This document shows positions 7,948-13,473 of a DNA stretch of 13,473 nucleotides, one piece after another. The first letter of the stretch is position 1; every line of letters begins with the position of its first letter. The notes beneath the pieces are model-generated. The model was given only the letters and a program-made list of their open reading frames with translations. It searched no databases and was not told the DNA's origin. The DNA comes from Flavobacteriales bacterium UBA7690 (GTDB lineage: Bacteria; Bacteroidota; Bacteroidia; Flavobacteriales_F; PHOS-HE28): assembly GCA_002482775.1 (NCBI GenBank), contig DLGQ01000114.1, positions 1 to 13,473 of the forward strand, in the 5' to 3' direction. The translations under genes were made by a program, and so were the position numbers.

Positions 7948-9221
7948 TGCGGTCGATCATAGCACCCATTGTACTGTTGGCCGCGCTGTTGGCCGGTTGT
8001 GGCAGTTCTGCGCCCTTGAGCAAACACGACAACTTCTCGTACCTCTATGGGAAGAGCGGAGCCCAAATGCCGTTGCAAGCGCGTGTGCATCACACGTCAC
8101 CAGAACGTTCGCGGGTCTACTACAAGCTCAACACCAAGGACCTGTTGTACAAGAGCGATGGCGGCGGCGGGCCGTTCCATGCCGTGGTACGCATCAGCTA
8201 TGAATCGTATGCCGCGTTCGGCTCCAGTGTGCTGCTGGACAGTGCGAGCACCATCATCGATGATGAAAGCCTGGACCCCTCCGAAGACAAAGAGCTGATC
8301 GGCAGCATGGACCTACGCCGCAAAGAACAGCGCTCGTTCGTATTGAAGATCATGGCCCGAGACCTGAACCGCGACCTCCAGAGCACGGTGTTCCTGCGCG
8401 TGGAGAAAGATGGCACGGGTGGCCGTCAGTATTTCATGCCCGTGGATACCGCCCATGGCCTGCCCTTGTTCTCCGATCATTTCAAAGCAGGCACCGTTCG
8501 TGTGCGTTGCGAAACATGCATCGGAAAGACGCTCACCGTGAAGCATCATCCCGCTACCGGCGCCATGCCGGCTCCGGTCTTCAACACATCGTCGACATCC
8601 GCAGCGACCACCCTTCCTGCGGACAGTTCGTTCAACGTGAGCGTGGATGCGGACGGTGTCTTCACCATGGATCTGAGCCTGCCGGGCACCTACCGGATCG
8701 CTGCCGACACCACCTCCGAGGCGGACTACTGCGTGTATTCCGTTGCCGATGCTTATCCGCTGGTGGTCAGTCCCGATGACCTCTTGAAACCTTTGCGTTA
8801 CATCACTTCAAACCAGGAATACGACCGCATCGCCAAGAGCGGCGACATCCGGCAAGCCGTAGAGCGCTTTTGGATCGATGCCGCCGGGGATCGCGAGCGC
8901 GGACGCGAGGCTATCCGGATCTACTACGGGCGCGTGGAGAACGCCAACAGGCACTTCACGGCCGATGCCGAAGGATGGCGCACCGATCGCGGATTGGTCC
9001 ATATCATCTTCGGCGTACCCACTTCCATCTACAAGACCGACCTCGCCGAGACCTGGATCTACGGTGAAGAGAACAACCTGATGAGCCTGAACTTCACCTT
9101 CAAGCGACGCAACGGATCGTTCAGCGACAACGACCTGGTGCTTGAGCGCGATCCGCTGTTGAAGGGTGCGTGGTACCGCAACGTGGAGAGCTGGCGCAAC
9201 GGGCGGGTGTACCAGAACTAG
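7944..9221 (+). CDS. GWxTD-domain lipoprotein
   Basis: Predicted lipoprotein of 425 aa from the GWxTD family, which is widespread in Bacteroidota but has no established function. Seen: a lipoprotein signal with hydrophobic core IIAPIVLLAALLAGC and the lipidated cysteine at residue 19. A beta-rich middle region follows, then the C-terminal domain with the diagnostic EGWRTDRG (GWRTD at 344-348), VHIIFGVPTSIY and TWIYGEENNLMSLNFTFKRR. The residue after the cysteine is glycine, so outer-membrane delivery is plausible but cannot be read with confidence. ATG 7944 overlaps the rmuC stop (ATGA); a second ATG follows immediately at 7947. The tight overlap means shared expression with rmuC, although a membrane-anchored DNA-maintenance protein and a surface lipoprotein have no obvious common task. 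Confidence 0.9.
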   Translation: MMRSIIAPIVLLAALLAGCGSSAPLSKHDNFSYLYGKSGAQMPLQARVHHTSPERSRVYYKLNTKDLLYKSDGGGGPFHAVVRISYESYAAFGSSVLLDSASTIIDDESLDPSEDKELIGSMDLRRKEQRSFVLKIMARDLNRDLQSTVFLRVEKDGTGGRQYFMPVDTAHGLPLFSDHFKAGTVRVRCETCIGKTLTVKHHPATGAMPAPVFNTSSTSAATTLPADSSFNVSVDADGVFTMDLSLPGTYRIAADTTSEADYCVYSVADAYPLVVSPDDLLKPLRYITSNQEYDRIAKSGDIRQAVERFWIDAAGDRERGREAIRIYYGRVENANRHFTADAEGWRTDRGLVHIIFGVPTSIYKTDLAETWIYGEENNLMSLNFTFKRRNGSFSDNDLVLERDPLLKGAWYRNVESWRNGRVYQN

Positions 9222-9234
9222 GTCCTGGCCGTTC

Positions 9235-9251
9235 GTTCATCCCCGATGAAC
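9235..9251 (+). terminator. Hairpin after the GWxTD gene, possible terminator
   Basis: GTTCATC (9235-9241) and GATGAAC (9245-9251) form a perfect 7-bp stem with a CCC loop, 13 bases after the stop of the lipoprotein gene. There is no run of T after it, so an intrinsic terminator is only possible. It could also stabilise the 3' end of the message. The remaining spacer to 9340 shows only the -7-like element before the methyltransferase. Confidence 0.3.
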
Positions 9252-9328
9252 CGGCTCCTTGCGGCGAGGTAGAGCGGCCCTTCGCGTGCCCTGACAGCCG
9301 CGAACAGCGAACTGACCCCCAAACTCAC

Positions 9329-9336
9329 CACCTTTG
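9329..9336 (+). promoter_or_regulatory. TAnnTTTG-like -7 element before rlmB
   Basis: CACCTTTG matches TAnnTTTG at all but the first base and ends four bases before ATG 9341. The placement is nearly the same as that of the rmuC element. I found no convincing TTG at -33. It supports 9341 as the true start and suggests a leaderless or very short-leader message. Confidence 0.35.
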
Positions 9337-9340
9337 CCCC

Positions 9341-10084
9341 ATGGCGGCGAATGATATGGTATGCGGCGTTTGGCCGGTGATCGAGGCACTACGAGCAGGC
9401 AAGAACGTTGAAAAGCTCCTGATCCGACGCGAGGCCGGTGGTGATGGCATCAAAGAGATCCGCCAGCTGGCCTTGGACCGCCAGATCCCGTGGCAACCCG
9501 TTCCGGTGGAAAAGCTGGACCGCCTCACCAAGACCGAGCACCAAGGGGTGATCGCCTTCCTGAGCCAAGTGGAGGAGCAGGACCTCACCGAGGTGATCGC
9601 ACGGGCGTTCGAGAGTGGAGAAACCCCGCTGATCCTCGCCTTGGATAGCGTGACCGATGTGCGCAACATGGGCGCGATCGTCCGCAGCGCGGAGTGTTTC
9701 GGGGTCCACGCCTTGCTGGTGCCGAAAATGGGCACCGCGCGGTTGGGTCCCGATGCGGTGAAGAGTTCCGCAGGGGCATTGCTCCGCAAACCGGTGTGCC
9801 GTGTGACCCGCCTCACGGATGGCCTCAGGGCTGCGCGTGACCATGGCCTCCGCATCGTGGCCTGCACCGAAAAGGGTACAACACCGCTTAGCAAGGCCGA
9901 TCTGACCGGCCCTTTGGTGATCGTGATGGGATCCGAGGACGAGGGCATCAGCGATGCCGTTCTGCGCATCGCAGACGAACTGGTGAACATCCCCATGGCC
10001 GGATCCATCGGCTCGTTGAACGTTTCGGTGGCTACGGGGATCATCCTCCACGCCGCCTTGAACGAACGGCTGACCAAGGCCTAA
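9341..10084 (+). CDS. rlmB: 23S rRNA (guanosine-2'-O-)-methyltransferase RlmB (SpoU/TrmH family)
   Basis: SpoU-class (SPOUT) RNA 2'-O-methyltransferase of 247 aa. The RlmB group methylates G2251 (E. coli numbering) in the 23S rRNA P-loop using S-adenosylmethionine. Seen: an N-terminal substrate-binding domain (VCGVWPVIEALRAGKNVEKLLI; TEHQGVIAF at 65-73). The knotted catalytic domain then shows all three motifs: motif 1 LDSVTDVRNMGAIVRSA with N109 and R115, motif 2 VIVMGSEDEGIS with E199, and motif 3 IPMAGSIGSLNVSVATGIIL with N227. Length is normal for RlmB. The frame is open upstream to 9170, but that extension overlaps the lipoprotein gene and is not protein-like. ATG 9341 is right because the conserved N-terminus begins there and a -7-like element precedes it. 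The TrmH tRNA methyltransferase group is the main alternative; the N-terminal domain favours RlmB. Confidence 0.9.
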   Translation: MAANDMVCGVWPVIEALRAGKNVEKLLIRREAGGDGIKEIRQLALDRQIPWQPVPVEKLDRLTKTEHQGVIAFLSQVEEQDLTEVIARAFESGETPLILALDSVTDVRNMGAIVRSAECFGVHALLVPKMGTARLGPDAVKSSAGALLRKPVCRVTRLTDGLRAARDHGLRIVACTEKGTTPLSKADLTGPLVIVMGSEDEGISDAVLRIADELVNIPMAGSIGSLNVSVATGIILHAALNERLTKA

Positions 10085-10234
10085 CGGCCCGTCCAAGCAG
10101 CTTTCTTGACCCGGCGCACTCGTCGGCAGCTTCCTCCTATTCGTCCTTGTCGGAACCTTTCCTGTCGAAGTCCGGTATAAACGCGTCAGATCATCCTGAC
10201 CTGTCCGTGCTTCACTCCAGCACGGGTTTACTGA
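10085..10234. other. Intergenic spacer before the surface-protein operon
   Basis: 150 bases, the longest gap in the window, separate rlmB from the small secreted protein gene. I see no RNA gene. A TATAAA-like stretch (10176-10181) is the only promoter-like sequence. The nearest TTG upstream (10147-10149) is 26 bases away, too far for a good Bacteroidota promoter. A promoter for the following two-gene unit is expected here but not clearly recognised. Confidence 0.4.
10205..10225 (+). promoter_or_regulatory. Hairpin in the 5' region of the small secreted protein gene
   Basis: CCGTGCT (10205-10211) and AGCACGG (10219-10225) form a perfect 7-bp stem with a 7-base loop, nine bases upstream of ATG 10235. 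It could be a leader structure that affects translation or a weak terminator for rlmB. No T-run follows. Role unknown. Confidence 0.3.
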
Positions 10235-10615
10235 ATGAACCGGGCAATGAAGAACTCTCCGATCTTCCTGCGTTCAGTTTGGCTTGCAGTGGTACTCGCC
10301 TTGGGCGCGGCCTGCTTTGCCCAACAACGAACGGATCAACGTGAAGTGGTCACCTTCCAGGTGGAAGGGCTCACCAGCGCTACACGCGATGAACTGACAC
10401 GTGATCTCGCGCAAGCGAACGACGTACGTATGGTCTTCGCCTGTGTCCCCGCAGGTATCATCGTACTGGAAGGACGCAACGGTCAAAGTCGAACACAAGT
10501 CGAGGACCGTACGCGCAGCCTGCTCAGCAGCCGGGCTTCCAACCTACGCGCCCGCACCGTTGATCAGTCACTCGCCCAAGCGGAGAACGCATGCGAACAA
10601 GCGCGGAACCGATGA
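10235..10615 (+). CDS. Small secreted protein of unknown function
   Basis: 126 aa, not recognised as a named family. Seen: a signal peptide (hydrophobic core VWLAVVLALGAACFAQ), then a compact domain of about 60 residues (VVTFQVEGLTS to about TRSLLSS). Its beta-alpha-beta-beta-like alternation recalls a ferredoxin or heavy-metal-associated fold (V-x-F-x-V-x-G-L, later VPAGIIVLEG). No metal-binding CxxC is present; a cysteine lies mid-domain (FACVPAG) and another in the tail (ENACEQA). The C-terminus is a polar, probably helical tail. ATG 10247 is in frame and gives a more typical signal peptide (MKNSPIFLR...), so the start could be 12 bases later. The stop overlaps the start of the giant SprB-repeat gene as ATGA, which implies coupled translation and a shared role in surface structure or its assembly. 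The fold similarity is inference. Confidence 0.75.
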   Translation: MNRAMKNSPIFLRSVWLAVVLALGAACFAQQRTDQREVVTFQVEGLTSATRDELTRDLAQANDVRMVFACVPAGIIVLEGRNGQSRTQVEDRTRSLLSSRASNLRARTVDQSLAQAENACEQARNR

Positions 10616-13473
10616 GCCAGTTGAAGAACACCTTGCGTGCAACGCTGGCTGTAAGGGCACTGATCGTCGGGTCAGCGGCACTCCTGGTCGCTTCCGCAGC
10701 GAGCGCCCAGTTGACAGTCTCCCCACAGACGGACCTCTCTGCACTTGCCGCTGCCATCACCGGCCCAGGGGTTCGTATCGCCAACCCGGTGATCAACTGC
10801 CATACACAAGGTTATGGCGAGTTCAATTACAGTGGAAGCATCCTCGGCATCAACGAAGGTGTGTTGCTCACCTCGGGTCGCATCACGGAGACCATCGGTC
10901 CGAACAACGTTGAGAACAAGACCTTCGAGCAAGGCACATCCGGCAACTCGTTGTTGAACGTCGTAACGGGCCGCACCACGCGCGATGCCTGCATGTTCGA
11001 GTTCGACATCATCCCGAGCGGAGATAGCCTGCGCTTCAATTTCGTGCTCGGCAGTGAAGAATACAACGAGTGGGTCGGATCGCAGTACAACGACGTCTTC
11101 GGCTTCTTCATCAGCGGACCCGGTATAACCGGCGACGCTGGTATCGGCAGCGACCACAACATCGCTCTTGTTCCCGGCACCAACTCTCCGGTGACGATCA
11201 ACAATGTGAACAATGGTTCGCACAGCCAATACTACTACGACAATGCTGGTGGACAGGACCTCCAGTATGATGGTCTGACGCAAGGCCTCTATGCCGAATC
11301 GATCGTTCAACCGTGCCAGACCTACCATTTGAAACTCGTGGTGGCCGATGCCTCGGATCGGAAATTCGATAGCGGTGTTTTCATCGAGCGCATCCAGAGC
11401 AACCAGGTGGTGATGACCAGCGGAACGGTGAACGGAACGCCGCACATGGTGGAGGGATGTAATCCGGGGTGGGTCACCTTCACCCGACCAGCTCCACTTC
11501 CTACGCCGCTGAACCTTACGTACTACCTGCAGGGCACCGCCATCAATGGCACTGACTACACGGCCATCGGCAACGTGAACCCGAACGTGCCGAAGACCAT
11601 AACGATCCCGGCGAACCAGACTTCGGTAAGTGTTAACGTGACGCCGCAAGCTGACGCTGTATCGGAACCCACCGAGAACCTGCTCTTCATCCTTGGCAAC
11701 CCGCTTTGTCCGGCGGTGGCCTTGGACTCCCTCCTGTTCGATATCCATGACACGTTGATCGCTACGGTAAGCCCGACCACAGCGCTCATCTGCCGAGGCG
11801 ATTCCGTGCAGTTCCATATTTCCGGTGGAGCTGACTATGCGTGGAGCCCGGCCGGATCCTTGAGCTCTGCCACATCGGCGCACCCGTGGGCCAAACCAAC
11901 AGCGAACACCACCTATACACTGACGGTGAACGAAGGCACGTGCTCGCGCACCTTCACGCGCCTCGTGCGTGTAAGCAACCCGCAGCTAAGCGTGGTGACC
12001 ACAAGACCCCTTTGCGAAGGTGCCTCGAACGGCGCCATCAACTTGACGGTGACCGGCGGACAGCAACCTTACACCTTTGCCTGGACAGGCCCGAACGGCT
12101 TCTCGGCTTCTACGGAGGACCTAGTGAACATCGTCGCCGGTACCTACTCGGTGAACATCGTGGACAACATCGGATGCACACGAACTCAGAGCTTCAACGT
12201 TGGTTCGCCCGGTGTGCTTAACGGTGCGCTTACGCCTTCCATCCTACCGTTCGGCGAGAACATCGCTTGCCACAGTGCCAGCACAGGAGCGCTCACACTC
12301 GCCATCACTGGTGGTACAGGACCTTACTCCACCAGTTGGGCCGGCCCGAACGGGTTCACCGCGAACAGCCAGAACCTGACCGGTCTCGCAGTAGGAGCGT
12401 ACACCGTGAACATCACCGATGCTAACGGCTGCACGCACTCCACCAGTTACACCATGACGCAGCCGGCGGCAATATCGCCATCGATCAGCGGTGTGGCCAA
12501 CGTGCTGTGCTTCGGCAACAACATCGGCCAAGCCACGGTGAACACTGCCGGTGGTGTACCACCCTTGTCGTACAGCTGGAACAGCGTTCCCGTACAAACT
12601 ACCGCCACCGCGACAGGACTGGCTCCACGCAACTACACGGTGACCGTCACCGACGGATACAACTGTACCAGCGCGGTTTCCACCACGATCGCCGGTCCTG
12701 CTGCTGCTTTGGCGACATCCATCACCACACAGACCAACGTGAACTGCTTCGGTGGGAACACCGGTAGCGCTACCGTTGCTGCAACGGGTGGTACTTCACC
12801 CTACAACTACAGTTGGAACACCACGCCGGTACAGACCTCCGCAACGGCCAGCACTCTCGCGGCTGGCACATGGATCTGCACCGTGACCGATGCCACCGGT
12901 TGTTCCACCACGCGCAACGTCACCATCACACAACCGGCGGCGGCGCTCAGCTCCAGCATCGGCACGCAGACCAACGTGAACTGCTTCGGTGGGAACACCG
13001 GTAGCGCGACGGTTTCCGCTGCTGGAGGAACTACACCCTATGCCTACAGCTGGAACACAACGCCCGTGCAGACTTCCGCCAGCGCGACCAACCTCCCCGC
13101 TGGCACATGGACCTGCACCATCACCGATGCGCGCGGATGTACCACAGCACAGAACGTCACCATCACACAACCCGCTGCTGCACTCGCTGCCACGCTTGGC
13201 GCACAGACCAACGTGAACTGCTTCGGCGACAATACAGGGAACGCTACGATCGCTGTTTCCGGTGGAACAACACCCTACGCCTACAGTTGGAACACAGTGC
13301 CGGTGCAAACTGCTGCCACGGCGAACAACCTGCCAGCCGGTACTTGGACCTGCACGGTCACCGATGCACGCGGATGTTCTACGACAAAGGCCGTGATCAT
13401 AACGCAACCCGCTGCTGCTTTGGCGACATCCATCACCACACAGACCAATGTGAACTGCTTCGGCGGCAACACC
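10612..13473 (+). CDS. Giant surface protein: choice-of-anchor-L, Calx-beta-like, Ig-like and SprB repeats (3' end outside window)
   Basis: At least 954 codons, open to the right window edge. Seen: a signal peptide (residues 1-32, ending ASAASA, then Q). A choice-of-anchor-L domain follows (about 40-262), with FEFDIIPSGDSLRFNFVLG, SEEYNEW, FGFFISGPG and DSGVFIE. A Calx-beta-like segment comes next (about 272-362; NGTDYTAIG, SEPTENLLFIL), then an Ig/PKD-like segment (about 384-452; ICRGDSVQF). From about 458 on there are SprB-type modules, each with NCFG-like, GG-x-x-PYxYSW, AGTWTCTVTDA and GC motifs. SprB is the large gliding-motility adhesin of Flavobacterium, exported by T9SS. A C-terminal sorting or gliding domain would be expected beyond the window. 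Start: ATG 10612 overlaps the upstream stop and gives the best signal peptide; ATG 10591 is in frame but adds seven non-hydrophobic residues. Likely role: adhesion or gliding at the cell surface. Confidence 0.9.
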   Translation, partial: MSQLKNTLRATLAVRALIVGSAALLVASAASAQLTVSPQTDLSALAAAITGPGVRIANPVINCHTQGYGEFNYSGSILGINEGVLLTSGRITETIGPNNVENKTFEQGTSGNSLLNVVTGRTTRDACMFEFDIIPSGDSLRFNFVLGSEEYNEWVGSQYNDVFGFFISGPGITGDAGIGSDHNIALVPGTNSPVTINNVNNGSHSQYYYDNAGGQDLQYDGLTQGLYAESIVQPCQTYHLKLVVADASDRKFDSGVFIERIQSNQVVMTSGTVNGTPHMVEGCNPGWVTFTRPAPLPTPLNLTYYLQGTAINGTDYTAIGNVNPNVPKTITIPANQTSVSVNVTPQADAVSEPTENLLFILGNPLCPAVALDSLLFDIHDTLIATVSPTTALICRGDSVQFHISGGADYAWSPAGSLSSATSAHPWAKPTANTTYTLTVNEGTCSRTFTRLVRVSNPQLSVVTTRPLCEGASNGAINLTVTGGQQPYTFAWTGPNGFSASTEDLVNIVAGTYSVNIVDNIGCTRTQSFNVGSPGVLNGALTPSILPFGENIACHSASTGALTLAITGGTGPYSTSWAGPNGFTANSQNLTGLAVGAYTVNITDANGCTHSTSYTMTQPAAISPSISGVANVLCFGNNIGQATVNTAGGVPPLSYSWNSVPVQTTATATGLAPRNYTVTVTDGYNCTSAVSTTIAGPAAALATSITTQTNVNCFGGNTGSATVAATGGTSPYNYSWNTTPVQTSATASTLAAGTWICTVTDATGCSTTRNVTITQPAAALSSSIGTQTNVNCFGGNTGSATVSAAGGTTPYAYSWNTTPVQTSASATNLPAGTWTCTITDARGCTTAQNVTITQPAAALAATLGAQTNVNCFGDNTGNATIAVSGGTTPYAYSWNTVPVQTAATANNLPAGTWTCTVTDARGCSTTKAVIITQPAAALATSITTQTNVNCFGGNT
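12472..13473 (+). repeat. SprB module array, 237-bp period
   Basis: Modules begin at 12472, 12709, 12946, 13183 and 13420, each exactly 237 bases (79 codons) after the last; the fifth is cut by the window end. Two more diverged modules precede them (about 11986-12216 and 12217-12471). The modules from 12709 on share long stretches identical at the nucleotide level, including third codon positions: 41 bases at 12730 against 12967, and 38 bases at 12700 against 13411. Each module keeps two cysteines (NCFG and GC) that could pair. The array may continue well beyond the window, and its copy number is easily miscounted by short-read assembly. Confidence 0.95.

Noticed and set aside
9170..9340. 57-codon upstream extension of the methyltransferase frame
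   Set aside because: It overlaps the end of the lipoprotein gene and gives an Arg/Pro-rich stretch with no homology to RlmB. The conserved N-terminus starts at ATG 9341.
10672..11883. 403-codon open frame on the minus strand
   Set aside because: It lies wholly inside the SprB-repeat gene, its translation has no recognisable domain, and the sense frame has clear domains. It is an antisense shadow of GC-rich coding sequence.
12796..13472. Several similar minus-strand open frames of about 62 codons and one of 203
   Set aside because: They recur with the 237-bp module period and merely mirror the SprB repeats on the other strand.
12472..13473. Regular repeats that might be a CRISPR array
   Set aside because: The period is 237 bp, the units are in frame and encode protein modules, and there is no short palindromic repeat with unique spacers.

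Overview
The window is protein-dense, GC-rich DNA with every gene on the + strand. It most likely comes from an uncultured member of the Bacteroidota, probably a high-GC relative of the Flavobacteriales. Four signs support this. Secreted proteins end in type IX secretion (T9SS) type A sorting domains. There is a choice-of-anchor-L protein with SprB-type repeats, and a GWxTD lipoprotein, a family typical of the phylum. Promoter-like TAnnTTTG elements occur in place of Shine-Dalgarno sites. I cannot name the species.

Layout. 27-1745 encodes a TamA/BamA-like outer-membrane barrel with POTRA domains. 1807-2433 encodes a secreted L,D-transpeptidase (YkuD). 2497-5193 and 5190-6542 are an ATGA-overlapping pair of secreted, T9SS-sorted proteins, each built from about seven propeller-like units. 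6619-7947 is rmuC, overlapped by 4 bases by a GWxTD lipoprotein gene (7944-9221). 9341-10084 is an RlmB-type 23S rRNA methyltransferase. 10235-10615 encodes a small secreted protein of unknown function. It overlaps by ATGA a giant surface protein gene that starts at 10612 and runs off the right end, with SprB modules repeating every 237 bp. I see no tRNA, rRNA, CRISPR array, insertion sequence or phage gene, and no gap between genes exceeds 150 bases.

Most of the window serves the cell envelope and surface: barrel assembly or translocation, peptidoglycan modification, T9SS cargo, and an adhesin-like protein. RmuC and RlmB are ordinary housekeeping genes.

The most interesting signal is four perfect copies of the 7-mer CCTTCCG (2562-2589) in the signal-peptide region of the first T9SS protein. 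A promoter-like sequence and an ATG at 2550 lie just upstream, but that ATG is out of frame with the gene. Removing exactly one copy would join it to the main frame and give a textbook signal peptide. This looks like a slipped-strand ON/OFF switch caught in the OFF state, or else a copy-number error in the assembly.
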